Positions 16,959 to 26,226 are shown, numbered from the stretch's first letter. The stretch: DNA of 64,000 nucleotides from Streptomyces sp. NBC_01439 (GCF_036227605.1 NZ_CP109487.1:1-64000); one strand, 5' to 3'. The notes: generated by a model not told the origin, from the sequence alone. Program-made: numbers and translations.

Positions 16959-19031
16959 CTATTCGCCGTCGTCGAGGACGGCGTCGCCGCCCTTGATGTG
17001 GCGGGCGGGGTTGAGGCCCTTCTCCATCAGGTCCACCGCCCACCCCATCCCCTGCACCCCTTCCAGCTTGGCCAGACCGGGGGTCGGGCCGAGGCGGAAG
17101 CCGCCCATCAGCGGCTTGCCCGACGCCGCGTACGGCAGGAAGTCCAGCGGCGAAGCGCCCGGGGACGGGTAGACGACGCAGTCCGAGAGGACCGCGAGGG
17201 GGAACAGGCCGGTCAGCTTCACCATGTTGGTCAGCTTGCGGTGCATGTTGACCCGCGCCTTCGAGATCACGGCCGCCCGGATGTCCGGCCGCCACGTCGG
17301 GCGCTGCATCGCGGGCCAGGGCTCGCCGTCCCGGTAGGTGCGGCCCTGAGGGCGTTCGCGGAGCTTGCCGATGCCGCCCTTGACCGTCGCCTTGATCGCC
17401 GCGAGGACCGCGGCCATCCCGGGGTCGGCCTGCTTGTGATGCTCCATCGCCGCCAGGAACTCGGCGTCCGTGAGATCCGCCGTGACGCCGAGATCGGCGA
17501 GAGTGTCCATGTACGCGGTCTTGAGGCGGTCGTGCCACGGGTCGAGGTACGCCCCGGTCTCCCGGCGCAGGTAGGCCTCGATCGGCTGGACGTCGTGGCC
17601 GAGTTCCTGGGCGTAGGCGAGGGTGTGGGTCTGGTACCAGGCAGGCCCCGTCGGCCGGGTGCCGTCCGGGGTGAACGGCGACGGCAGACGCGGGTCGAGG
17701 TCGACGTGGGAGAGGTCCGCGAGCCAGGACCCGGGGATCTTCTTGTTGAACACCGGCCCGTGGAAGTGGTCCGGTGCCGACAGGCCCACCGTCAGCCGCG
17801 CGGCGGCCGCCAGGAACGCGGTGTTCAGGTCCAAGCCGACCGCGTACGGGAGGAGGCACTCCTCGTCGGAGAGGAGGGCGGGGTCGCGGACCCACTGGTA
17901 GGCCTCCTCGTTCAGGAAGCCCGCGTTCCAGCCGGACCGGACGACGACGGGGTGTTCGGCGATCGCCTCCGGGGGCGCCGGGTCCATCGGGTCCGTTCCG
18001 AGGCTGCCCGGGTTGTGGCCCGACACCCAAGTCCCGTTCTCCTGCACGGCCCGGGTGGGCGGGCGCAGGGCGGTCATCAGTTCCAGGCCGGAGACGGCGG
18101 TGGAGCCGCGGGGGGTGATCACCCGCTGGGCATACACGCCGAGGACGCGGACGATATCGGCCGGGGCCAGCTCGGCGACGCCGGGCCAGGAACGGGTGTC
18201 GAGGGCGTCCCAGGACAGGACCGCGAGCTGCACGCACTGCCGTGCGCTGCCCTGGGCCTTGCGGTAGATCCGCGCCCACGGGCCGAAACCGCGCTGCGTG
18301 AGCTGCCACTTCGCCTTCCCGATCTGCTTCACCACCGGGTGGTCCTCCGCAAGCCGCAGTGAGCGGCGCTCCTCACCGCCCTCCAGCCGCTCCGGGAGTC
18401 CGAGCTTCACGGCGGCGGAGCCGGTGAGCACGATCAGCGGGTCGGAGTCCTTGCCGTTGCGGTTCAGGCGCGCAGCCCCGAGCCCTGACTCCTTCAGCGT
18501 CCACTCCACCAACTCCGTGATGGTGGTGGCGGGGCAGTCCAGCACGACCCCGCCTGCGGCGTAGGCGCTGCCGTCGCCATCGAGGACGGCGAGCGGGCCG
18601 TGGGGGAAGCGGGGATCGGCCGGGGTAGTGGCGGGCTTGGCGGCCTTCTTCGCGGCGGGACGCCGTGACGTCGCCGCCGGACGGGCCGGGTCCTCGGCAA
18701 CAGCCGGACCGCTGGGCTCGGCTGACGGGACAGCCAGCGCGGGCGAGGGGGTGGCGGGCTCCTGGGTGTTCGGGCTGGGCCTGTCGGGGGCCGGGAGGGT
18801 GTCTGTGGCCGCGGCTGGACGGTGGGCGGGGGCGGTGGGAGGCGTGGCGTACGGCTGGGGTGGGGCGGGGTAGCGCTGGGCCAGGCCGTCGAGGAGGCGG
18901 CGGTAGGCCTGGAGGCGTTCGGGTTTCGGCTCGGCGCGTCCTTCCTCCCAGGCCTGGATGCTGGGGATGCGTACGCCGAGGGCCTGGGCGACGGCAGCCT
19001 GCGTCAGGCCGGCCGGTGGATCAGAACTCAC
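16959..19031 (-). CDS. tap: telomere-associated protein Tap
   Basis: Tap recognises 3' overhangs at Streptomyces telomeres and recruits Tpg. This 690-residue protein has the expected N-terminal helix-turn-helix (LTQAAVAQALGVRIPSIQAW), a Pro/Ala-rich linker (about 60-140) and a long C-terminal part with typical segments such as FPHGPLAVLDGD, ALDTRSWPGVAELAPADIV, SGHNPGSLG and VNMHRKLTNMV. It precedes tpg in the same direction, the standard order. GTG at 19031 lacks a clear ribosome site. The 277 bp upstream (19032-19308) hold the likely promoter; no other gene is evident there. Confidence 0.93.
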   Translation of the reverse strand: MSSDPPAGLTQAAVAQALGVRIPSIQAWEEGRAEPKPERLQAYRRLLDGLAQRYPAPPQPYATPPTAPAHRPAAATDTLPAPDRPSPNTQEPATPSPALAVPSAEPSGPAVAEDPARPAATSRRPAAKKAAKPATTPADPRFPHGPLAVLDGDGSAYAAGGVVLDCPATTITELVEWTLKESGLGAARLNRNGKDSDPLIVLTGSAAVKLGLPERLEGGEERRSLRLAEDHPVVKQIGKAKWQLTQRGFGPWARIYRKAQGSARQCVQLAVLSWDALDTRSWPGVAELAPADIVRVLGVYAQRVITPRGSTAVSGLELMTALRPPTRAVQENGTWVSGHNPGSLGTDPMDPAPPEAIAEHPVVVRSGWNAGFLNEEAYQWVRDPALLSDEECLLPYAVGLDLNTAFLAAAARLTVGLSAPDHFHGPVFNKKIPGSWLADLSHVDLDPRLPSPFTPDGTRPTGPAWYQTHTLAYAQELGHDVQPIEAYLRRETGAYLDPWHDRLKTAYMDTLADLGVTADLTDAEFLAAMEHHKQADPGMAAVLAAIKATVKGGIGKLRERPQGRTYRDGEPWPAMQRPTWRPDIRAAVISKARVNMHRKLTNMVKLTGLFPLAVLSDCVVYPSPGASPLDFLPYAASGKPLMGGFRLGPTPGLAKLEGVQGMGWAVDLMEKGLNPARHIKGGDAVLDDGE

Positions 19032-19308
19032 GAAACTGAGACAGCGTCACACCTTCCGCGATAAAGACCTACGACAGCGATCTCCCACCAATCTCTCACT
19101 GCCATGACAGTGCCCTCCCCCGCCTAAACAGCCCCCGACCAGCACCAACACACTCACACCCCACTGTCTCTCACACCACCGTCCCCAAACCGAGAAATCG
19201 CACGAGAGCGAGTGGGGTGGTGCGTGTTGTCCCGACTCAATGAAGTCTGACCAGTCCCAACGGACTTTGACCGCGACCTTCACCAGCAGGAGCGGGTACG
19301 CGGAGGCG

Positions 19309-20679
19309 TCAGAACGGTGGTTCGTTGGAGATGGTGCCGCCCCAGGGGTCGGGAGCCGGGGCTGCGCTTGGCCTGACCTGGAGGACTCGGACGGCGTCCT
19401 TGATGCGGCCGAGGCCGATGAGGTGGTGGGCTAGGACAGTGCTGTTGGAAACGGGGTGCTGTTCGAGGACAGCGACGGCTTCCTCGATGCGGCCGGCCTC
19501 GGCAAGCAGGTCCGAGAGGGACCAGGCCGCATACCAGGTGCCGCCTTCGGGGTGGGCACGGGCCTGCTCGATCGCTTCGTCGCGTAGGCCGCAGTCGGCT
19601 ATGAGCGGCAGCCGCATCCGGAAGAAGTCCCACGCCTCCTCACCGTCACGTCGCTCCTTGAGCGCGTCGAGGTAGGCCAGAGCCTCCTGGGCGCGGCCGT
19701 GCTCGGCATACAGGGTGCACAGCGTGTCAACGACGCAGTCGTCCGCGCCGCCCGGGGAATCTGCCAGGGCGCGCATCGCCGCGATCGCCTCATCGGCGCG
19801 GCCGTACCGGACCAAGAGCTGGGACAGTAGATGGGCCACGCGCCACATGTCGTGAGGCTTCTCGGCGAAGGTCCGGTAGACGGCGATCGCTGCCTCCTCA
19901 TCGCCGCGTTCCTCCAGTACCTCGGCCAGGCTCCGCGCGGCGTGCCCGTGGTACTCGGAGTCGGTGTACGCGCGCAGTTCTTCAAGCCGTCCATGCCTGG
20001 CCAGCAGGTCGGCCAGCGCGTCCCGGCCGTTGACCGACGTGACCTCCCGGCGGCGCAGCAGAGCGATCGCCTCGTCGACGCGGCCTTGCCGTTCCCGGAC
20101 TGTGGCGAGCAGGTCGAAGGCGTTGGACGGTTCCATGCGGAGTCGGTGGCAGTCGGGGGCGTCACAGGCCGGAACCGCGGCCTCGATCCGGGCTTTCAGC
20201 AGCGCCGCTACTTCCTCGTCCTGGCCTGCGGCTTCGGCAACGTCGACCAGGGCCTGGGCGATGAACCAGTCCTCAATGCCGGGCCGCAGCAGCACGAGCG
20301 CCTCGGCGGCCCGGCCGTGCCGGGCCAGCAGACGCGCGAAGAAGTCCAGGACCAGCCGGTCGCCGTCCTGCGCGTACGGGCGGGACAGCTCGATCGCCTC
20401 CTGCGCCCTGCCCCAGTCCTCCAGCAGCTCGGCCCGGGCCCGAGCCGCCGGCCACCAGCCCGTCGCGATGTACGGACCGAGCACGTCCAGCGCCTGCTGG
20501 TACTGCCGCCGGTCGCCAAGCAGCCGCGCCCACTCCAGCGCGCAGAACCACTCCCCACGCCCGGCCTGGAACTCCACTTCCCGCTCATGGCCAAGCTCCA
20601 AAAGCCGGGTCACCAGCGATGAAGGAATGCAGCCGCCCGACAAGGTCCGGGCCCGGTAATCAAGATCAGCAGCGTCCAC
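19309..20679 (-). CDS. tetratricopeptide-repeat protein
   Basis: Soluble 456-residue protein made almost wholly of TPR-like helical pairs. Recurrent units of about 34 residues end with GR..EA or similar: DWGRAQEAIELSRPYAQ, HGRAAEALVLLRPG, RQGRVDEAIALLRRREV, YGRADEAIAAMRALADS, HGRAQEALAYLDAL, AGRIEEAVAVLEQHP. Such proteins are common orphan scaffolds in Streptomyces. GTG at 20679 is preferred over the upstream extension because homology-like sequence starts there; a GTG two codons earlier is possible. No partner domain is seen. Confidence 0.75.
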   Translation of the reverse strand: MDAADLDYRARTLSGGCIPSSLVTRLLELGHEREVEFQAGRGEWFCALEWARLLGDRRQYQQALDVLGPYIATGWWPAARARAELLEDWGRAQEAIELSRPYAQDGDRLVLDFFARLLARHGRAAEALVLLRPGIEDWFIAQALVDVAEAAGQDEEVAALLKARIEAAVPACDAPDCHRLRMEPSNAFDLLATVRERQGRVDEAIALLRRREVTSVNGRDALADLLARHGRLEELRAYTDSEYHGHAARSLAEVLEERGDEEAAIAVYRTFAEKPHDMWRVAHLLSQLLVRYGRADEAIAAMRALADSPGGADDCVVDTLCTLYAEHGRAQEALAYLDALKERRDGEEAWDFFRMRLPLIADCGLRDEAIEQARAHPEGGTWYAAWSLSDLLAEAGRIEEAVAVLEQHPVSNSTVLAHHLIGLGRIKDAVRVLQVRPSAAPAPDPWGGTISNEPPF

Positions 20680-20759
20680 AGCCACGCACCCTAGCCGCCA
20701 CCCCTGACACCCCCGGATCCGCCGGTGGTCAACGTCCGATGAGACAAATCCCCGCCCCG

Positions 20760-20794
20760 TCAAACTTCGCTGAGACTGATCAAACTTCGGTGAG
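20760..20794. repeat. two 15-bp direct repeats, period 20 bp
   Basis: TCAAACTTCGCTGAG (20760-20774) and TCAAACTTCGGTGAG (20780-20794) differ at one base and repeat on a 20-bp period, about two helical turns. They sit in the 335-bp gap (20680-21015) upstream of the hemC copy and divergent from the TPR gene, so an operator is plausible. Nothing else is recognisable in the gap. Confidence 0.4.
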
Positions 20795-21015
20795 GCAGGT
20801 CACGTGTCGGCCAGGCGGCGACGGGGTGCCCCTGCACACGCCGCCCAGCCGTAGTAACCATGGCTGCCACGGGATGCCCAAGCTCCTGCCGTCGGGCGCC
20901 GATGCCGAAGGTGGCCGGCTCCCACAGGCGCGCTCGTGGGCAGCGGGCCTGTCTCTGGAGCACTCGATGGGGTGCGCCCACCTCGCCCACCCCTGAGAAC
21001 CCAGAGATCCGTCCC

Positions 21016-21973
21016 ATGACGACCCTCGCTCCCCAGACCTCGTCCGGCTCGGGACCCGGCCCAGCGCCATGGCCATGGAGCAGACCGGCCGCTTCGCCAG
21101 GCCTTCCGCACCCGTCACCCACGGCTCACCCTCGACATCCGCACGATCACCTCCGAAGGCGACGCGCACCTCGGTCCCCTGTCCCAGATCGGCGGCAAGG
21201 GCGCGTTCACACGCCGCGCGGACACCTACCTTCTCGACGGCCGGGTCGACGCCACCATCGCCTGCGCCAAGGATCTGCCCAGCCCCCACGACCGGGCGCC
21301 GGGGGCGGTGGTTGCCGCGGTCCTGCCCCGCGAGGACGTCCGCGATGTCCTCGTCCTGCCGGCAGGGCACCGCTCCGTCACCCTCGCCGAGCTTCCACCC
21401 GGCACCCGAGTGGGAACCAGCGCTCCCCGCAGGGCCGCCCTGCTCGCCTCCCTCTACCCCGGACTCGTTCCCATCCCGATCCGCGGGATCGCCGACAGCC
21501 GCCTGAACCGCCTCGATCACGGTCGGCTCGGCGCCGACGTGATGATCGCGGCACTCGCAAGCCTGCGGCGCCTCGGTCTCGAGGACCGGGCCAGCGAGGT
21601 GCTCGACCCCACCGTGTGGTTGCCCGCCGCCGGGGCCGGGATCGTGGTCGTCGAGCACCGCGCCGACGACACCGCCACCGGCGAGCTGCTCGCGCCCCTC
21701 ACCCACCCCGCCACACGGACCCTCCTCGACGCGGAGCTGGCCGTCCTCGCCGAGTTGGGCGGCGGATGCCTCACCGCGGCTTCCGCCCACGCCACCCTCG
21801 ACGACACCGGGTGCCTCACCGTCCGCGCAGCCGTCCTCGCCCCGGCCGGCGGACCGACCCTGCGCGCCGAAGCATCCGGCCCCGCTGAACAGGCTGCCGA
21901 GACCGGCCGGAAGACAGCCCTCGCCCTCCTGGACGCCGGTGCGGGCCGGCTCCTCGCCGCCACACCCGAGTAG
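21016..21973 (+). pseudogene. hemC: divergent hydroxymethylbilane synthase, two apparent frameshifts
   Basis: Reading across three frames restores a HemC-like protein of about 318 residues: a start MTTLAPQ, the N-terminal motif RLGTRPSAMAMEQTGRFA, RLTLDIRTI, GGKGAFTRR, KDLPS, VGTSAPRRAALL, IRGIADSRLNRL and the cofactor-binding Cys in LGGGCLTAASAHA. HemC joins four porphobilinogens on a dipyrromethane attached to that Cys. One missing base near 21044 and one near 21099 break the frame; the 3' two-thirds (from 21102) are intact. KDVPT and IRGNVDTRL are altered, so this is a divergent paralogue. Two missing bases in G/C runs may be decay or sequencing error. Confidence 0.75.
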
Positions 21974-22059
21974 CCGGGCTGTAACCCTCGGGCTGGCACG
22001 GCCCATGCCTCAATCCGGCGTCACCCTGTCCGGAATTTCCCTATTCGCGGAGCGCGCAC

Positions 22060-22608
22060 ATGCGGAAACCCCGTCTCATCGCTGTCACTGGCCCCCCTGG
22101 GGCCGGGAAGTCCACCCTCGCCCGGGCGCTTGCGGCCGAGCTGGGCTGCCCCGCCATCCTGCGCGACGAAGTCAAGCAGGGCATGGCGGCAACCCTCGGC
22201 CCGGCAGCGACCGACACCGACGCCCTCAACGTGCCCGTCATGCAGACGTACTTCAGCACCCTCGGCGTCCTGCTCCGTGCGCAGGTCACCGTGGTCGCCG
22301 AGGCCGCCTACCAGGACCGTCTCTGGCGTCCCGGTCTGCAACCTCTGGCCGACATCGCCGACCTGTGGGTCATCCGCTGCCACGCCCCCGCCCGCACCCT
22401 CGTCGGCCGGATCAGGGAACGCGCCACCCGGGACCGGCACCGTGCAGCGCACGCCGACGAGCAGTTGCTGACCGACATCGCCACCGGCGCCTACGACCCG
22501 GAGGCCTTCGCCGAGATCTCCCTCGACGCACGCGTTGTGCGTGTGGATACCTCCGACGGATACCAGCCCAACCTGATCGAGATCGCCACACGCGTCCAAG
22601 CCCCGTGA
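22060..22608 (+). CDS. AAA_33-type P-loop kinase
   Basis: Small P-loop NTPase of 182 residues. Walker A is at the N-terminus (VTGPPGAGKSTLA), followed by ILRDEVKQGM, a Walker-B-like VTVVAEAAYQ and the lid region (RCHAPARTLVGRIRERATRD). This is the plan of AAA_33 kinases that phosphorylate small molecules or antibiotics such as chloramphenicol; the substrate is not readable. ATG at 22060. It starts 86 bp after the hemC copy in the same direction and may share its transcript. Confidence 0.75.
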   Translation: MRKPRLIAVTGPPGAGKSTLARALAAELGCPAILRDEVKQGMAATLGPAATDTDALNVPVMQTYFSTLGVLLRAQVTVVAEAAYQDRLWRPGLQPLADIADLWVIRCHAPARTLVGRIRERATRDRHRAAHADEQLLTDIATGAYDPEAFAEISLDARVVRVDTSDGYQPNLIEIATRVQAP

Positions 22609-22701
22609 CCACCATGCCGCTCAGGCCGCCGCCTCGCTCCTTCAACGAGCCGGGTACGGCCCCGGCAGCCGCCGCCCGCAGTTCTCTCGAAGGGTCCAAC
22701 C

Positions 22702-22776
22702 ATGGCACAGTCCCCCCTGCCGTCCTTGCTCGCCGCATTCGCACACCCGGACGATGAAGCGCTCGCGGCTGGCGGA
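22702..22776 (+). pseudogene. truncated PIG-L deacetylase N-terminus
   Basis: Only the first 25 residues remain: a short leader and LLAAFAHPDDEALAAGG, the zinc-binding AHPDDE signature of PIG-L/LmbE N-acetylglucosaminyl deacetylases (mycothiol or antibiotic pathways). The family usually has more than 200 residues. The reading then runs into sequence that belongs to the leftward SMI1/KNR4 fragment, so the rest was lost at a recombination junction around 22776. Confidence 0.6.
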
Positions 22777-23313
22777 GGTGAGCCCCAGTGCGCGGTTGTC
22801 CTTGCCGTCCCGCATGTGGTCCAGCCAGCGTTCGTACCAGGACAGGAAGTCCCGGGCCGAAGAGACGTTCGGGGGCCAGAAGCCGTCTGAGTTACCGATG
22901 AGCACGCGGCCCGTGAGGGGTTCGGTCACGCGGATGAGGCACAGGTCTGTGCAGCCCATCTCGATGACCTGGAGGAACAGGTCTCCTTGGAGTGCGTTCG
23001 GGTGCTTCACGTGGTGGAATCCCCGCGGGCTGCCGTCCGGCGGTTGGCGGTCCATGGTGTACAGCCTGCGCTTCTCCAGCGGAAGCAGACCGTAGAAGGG
23101 CTGGCACCGCTGCCCCCGAGTCCTACCAGGAACGCCCGGTAGACCAAGGGCAATTCGATGTGGGTGTTCGCCCTCGAAGACGTCTGCCTGCACGGAACTG
23201 GTGCGTGGGCCAAGGCGAAATGCGTGGCGCTCGGCGCCCGCCGAGTGGCTGCGCCGCGCCTGGTAGGGCACCTTGGCCAACTTGGAGCATATGCGCGATA
23301 TCCGGGAGTCCAT
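22758..23313 (-). pseudogene. SMI1/KNR4 (SUKH) family protein, frameshifted
   Basis: Three frames give one SUKH-type protein: RICSKLAKVPYQARRSHS and AERHAFRLGP from the first frame, HIELPLVYRAFLVGLGGSG from the second, then FYGLLPLEKRR ... DLFLQVIEMGCTDLCLIRVT and GFWPPNVSSARDFLSWYERW from the first again. SUKH proteins are often immunity proteins against contact-dependent toxins. Breaks lie near 23155 and 23105. The 3' end runs into the PIG-L stub. The 23314-23630 stretch beside it has one weak rightward frame ending at 23554 that I do not trust as a gene. Confidence 0.6.
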
Positions 23314-23630
23314 CGGAGGATCGCTTCTCTCGTCCGCCGCCACTCTACTGGACCACCCGCATGAGGCATCACCGGACGCCGGGAGAACGGACCGGATGGA
23401 GTTCGTGCTCCGTCCCGCATCGCCGCGGGTCGGGCGCGAAGTCACCGTGCACGCCACCCTTGGCGTGGACACGGACCCCGGCCGGGCCTGCACGCCCGGG
23501 GACGTCTCGGAGTTCCTGCGCCGGGCCGGCCGGGACGACACTTCAATCCGCTGACGGCGCCGGTGACCGACCCCAGGATCGGGCCGGGTCCGAGCCTGCC
23601 GCCGGTCTCGTGCGCCCTGTTGCCGCAGGG

Positions 23631-24296
23631 TCATAGGCGGCAGCTGTAGGTGAAGGTGGCCTCGGCGCGGGCAGGGTTCGGTGACAGCACCTCCAGTACG
23701 GCGGTGGCCTGCATGGAGCCGGGCCCGTGGAAGGCCCATTGGAGCGCGACCTCGGTCAGCCGTGCTCTCGGTGCGACGCGCTGCCGCACCGGGCTGGTGA
23801 CCGTGCCGTCACTGCGGCGCCAGCGATAGCTCACCGTTCCGCCTTCCCCGTTGCTGCGGATCGTCCCCAGCACGGTGACGACGCTGTCGCAGCCGGCGGC
23901 TGGGGAACCGGGACGTACGGTGACTCCCGTCACCGACAGAGGATCGCCGGCTTGCTGCCCGATGAGGAGAAGCAGGGCCACGATCGCCGCCCCCGCCACG
24001 ACCGGCCAGCCCCGAAGGACGCCGCGTCCGCGCTCGGCACCGGCGGTGTACGGCGCGCCCGAGGAGTCGGTGCGGGTGCCGTGCCACAGCGCGGTGAGGT
24101 TGTCCCGGCCGCCGGACGGAGGAGCGGCCGACGCCGGTGCGGCCGCAGGGTCCGGTGTGGTGGCGTGGACGGTCTTCTGTGCGGGTGGCATACCCCAGGC
24201 GGCATCGTCCAGGAGGGTCGCGCTCGTGGCCTCGTCAGCCGGGTGCGAGCGGGGGAGGAAGACAGTCAGGTCCTCGTCGTGCGGTCGGTGGTCCAT
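23631..24296 (-). CDS. membrane partner of the Ser/Thr kinase
   Basis: Single-pass protein of 221 residues, 7 bp after the kinase gene and so in its operon. Residues 1-90 are polar and cytoplasmic, a helix near residues 92-112 (VVAGAAIVALLLLIGQQAG) crosses the membrane and about 100 residues lie outside. The outer domain is beta-rich with two Cys (AGCDSVVTV and FTYSCRL) and a central WRRSDG, resembling the exported Ig-like domain at the kinase C-terminus. It could share the ligand or dimerise with the kinase. ATG at 24296. Confidence 0.65.
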   Translation of the reverse strand: MDHRPHDEDLTVFLPRSHPADEATSATLLDDAAWGMPPAQKTVHATTPDPAAAPASAAPPSGGRDNLTALWHGTRTDSSGAPYTAGAERGRGVLRGWPVVAGAAIVALLLLIGQQAGDPLSVTGVTVRPGSPAAGCDSVVTVLGTIRSNGEGGTVSYRWRRSDGTVTSPVRQRVAPRARLTEVALQWAFHGPGSMQATAVLEVLSPNPARAEATFTYSCRL

Positions 24297-24303
24297 GGCC
24301 GGC

Positions 24304-26094
24304 TCAGAGGATCGGGTTGCAGTCATCGGCGTAGAGCACCTTGTACGTGCCGGTACCCGTCGCTGCCGCCGGGCTGCTCGACACCTGGACACCCCAGTAG
24401 GGGAAGGGGTCGGAGGGTCCGAACGTGTGGGCGTACGTCTTGCTGAACGAGGTCTGCCCGGCAGGGATGGTGATCCTGTCCGTCGCCACGGCGGGGCCCG
24501 GCCCACGGGTGTTGCTGTGGAACCAGGTGAGGATCAGCGTTCCGGTGGAGGCGCCGTCGGTCTTCACGGATGCGACAGCCTGGGTGCCGAACTTGCCGGA
24601 GCAGCCGTACTGGGAGAGGGACACGGCCAGCACCCGCACGGTGGGGGACACGACCGGCGGTGCGACGGGTGGTGACCCAGGGGCCGCGGTCGTGGTGGAG
24701 GGCGTCGGCCGTGCTGCCGCATCCGTGGAAGCGGGTCCCGCACCCGGAGCGGACGACGGCCCCCCGGCCGTCGTGGAACCCTCCACGGCACCGCCGGTGC
24801 CGGTTCCGCCGTCGGCAGCGGGACCGGCAGTAGTCCCCGACTGCTCGGAACCGGGGGCGGTGGTGGAGCGGGGTCCTGTGGGGCGGGTGCCGGTCGGGGA
24901 GGCCAGCGCGCCGGGCGAGACGGTCGAGCCTGCGGCATCGGGAGCGCCCGGAGCGCCGGGAGCGTCGGCGGACTGAGGAGCGGAGCCTGCGGCGCCGGCC
25001 TCCGAGCCGTCCTCTTCAGCGATCGCGGACAGCGTGAGGACCCCGGTGAGCAGAAGGGCGGCAGACGCGGCGACGACTGCGGCCGGGCGTCGGCCGGCAA
25101 GGAGACCGCGGGATCGCGGCCGACCCGATGCCGCCGCTGCGGAACGTCCCGTTCCCGCAGTGGTGGTTGTCTCGGCGAGCGTGGTGTCCGCGAAGGTCGT
25201 CGTCGCGGTCACGGCGTCGTCCGCAGAGCGCACCAGCATCGGCAGGAGTGTGAGGAGCGCGGCCATTCTGCGCTGCCCTCGCACCTCCCAGTCCTCGCCG
25301 TACGCGCGGGACGCCAGGGCGTCCAGCTCCCGGACGAACGCGGCGGCGCTCGGCGGCCGTTCCACGGCCCGCTTGGCCAGGCCACGGCGGATCAGCGGCC
25401 GCAGCGCCTCAGGCACTCGGTCGTCGGGTATGGGCGCCTCGATGTGCTGAACCGCCAGTTCGGCAGCCGTGGTGCCCGGGTACGGCTTGGAGCCGGCGAG
25501 GCACTCGAAGAAGACGGCCGTCGCGGCGTAGACGTCGGTGACGGGGGTGACGGCGTGCCCGGTCCACTGCTCGGGAGCCATGTAGGGCGGGGTGCCGGCG
25601 ATGTCGGAGGCGTCCCCGCTGGCCACTGCGATCCCGAAGTCCACCAGCTTGGAGCAGCCGTCGAGGCCGACCAGAATGTTCTCCGGCTTGTAGTCCCGGT
25701 GCACCAGCCCCGCCTCGTGAGCTGCGGCAAGTCCGAGCAACGAGCCCTTGAGCACGGTGAGGGCCGCTTCGGGACCCGTGGGACCTTCCTGGCGCAGCAG
25801 CGTCCTGAGCGAGACCCCGTCCACCAGTTCCATGACGATCGCGGCGCCTTCGAGGTGCTCGACGTAGTCGTCGATCCGTACCACGTACGGTGACCGCAAG
25901 CCCATCAGCAGACGGGCCTCGGCACGGAAGGCGGTGCGCGCGCCGTGGGTCAGATACTTGATCGCCACCCGGGTGCCGGACACCTGGTCCAGAGCTTCGA
26001 CGACCCTCCCGCAGGCGCCGGCGCCCAGTTCCCTGCCATGGATGTAGCCGGGCACCTCCCACTGTCGAGTCGCGCCCATGTCCCCGTCGTCCAC
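24304..26094 (-). CDS. receptor-type Ser/Thr protein kinase (PknB-like)
   Basis: Transmembrane Hanks-type kinase of 596 residues. The kinase domain spans about residues 17-275: glycine loop GAGACGRV, catalytic Lys in VAIKYL (residue 46), HRDYKPENILV, DFGIAVAS and YMAPEQW. One transmembrane helix follows (AAVVAASAALLLTGVLTL), then a long Pro/Thr/Ser/Ala-rich linker and an outer domain of about 110 residues with Cys at each end (YGCSGKFG, ADDCNPIL). It would phosphorylate cytoplasmic targets in response to an outside signal. GTG at 26094 is chosen for GAGG 6 bp upstream; ATG 26079 and 26136 are alternatives. A shared 17-bp palindrome lies upstream. Confidence 0.9.
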   Translation of the reverse strand: MDDGDMGATRQWEVPGYIHGRELGAGACGRVVEALDQVSGTRVAIKYLTHGARTAFRAEARLLMGLRSPYVVRIDDYVEHLEGAAIVMELVDGVSLRTLLRQEGPTGPEAALTVLKGSLLGLAAAHEAGLVHRDYKPENILVGLDGCSKLVDFGIAVASGDASDIAGTPPYMAPEQWTGHAVTPVTDVYAATAVFFECLAGSKPYPGTTAAELAVQHIEAPIPDDRVPEALRPLIRRGLAKRAVERPPSAAAFVRELDALASRAYGEDWEVRGQRRMAALLTLLPMLVRSADDAVTATTTFADTTLAETTTTAGTGRSAAAASGRPRSRGLLAGRRPAAVVAASAALLLTGVLTLSAIAEEDGSEAGAAGSAPQSADAPGAPGAPDAAGSTVSPGALASPTGTRPTGPRSTTAPGSEQSGTTAGPAADGGTGTGGAVEGSTTAGGPSSAPGAGPASTDAAARPTPSTTTAAPGSPPVAPPVVSPTVRVLAVSLSQYGCSGKFGTQAVASVKTDGASTGTLILTWFHSNTRGPGPAVATDRITIPAGQTSFSKTYAHTFGPSDPFPYWGVQVSSSPAAATGTGTYKVLYADDCNPIL

Positions 26095-26209
26095 TGTTGC
26101 CCTCGCTGCGTCGTCGCCGTGCGCGCCCGGGAGCATGCCTCCCACCGCGCGGGCAGCCGGCCCGGCCGGCTGCTGCGGCCAGTCAACCGGCCGGCCTCGT
26201 CGAGGCGCG

Positions 26210-26226
26210 TGAGCAACCGGTACTCA
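26210..26226. promoter_or_regulatory. 17-bp palindrome TGAGCA-N5-TACTCA, copy 1
   Basis: TGAGCAACCGGTACTCA upstream of the kinase operon, 116 bp from its start. Read toward the gene it is TGAGTA-N5-TGCTCA, and 23 bp further on stands TTGACT (plus-strand 26181-26186), a good -35 hexamer. Confidence 0.65.

Noticed and set aside
19047..19283. 78-residue leftward frame upstream of tap
   Set aside because: No ribosome site, odd Trp/Cys/Gly composition and it occupies the promoter region.
23398..23554. Short rightward frame beside the SUKH remnant
   Set aside because: No ribosome site, no recognisable domain and partial overlap with the remnant's promoter region.
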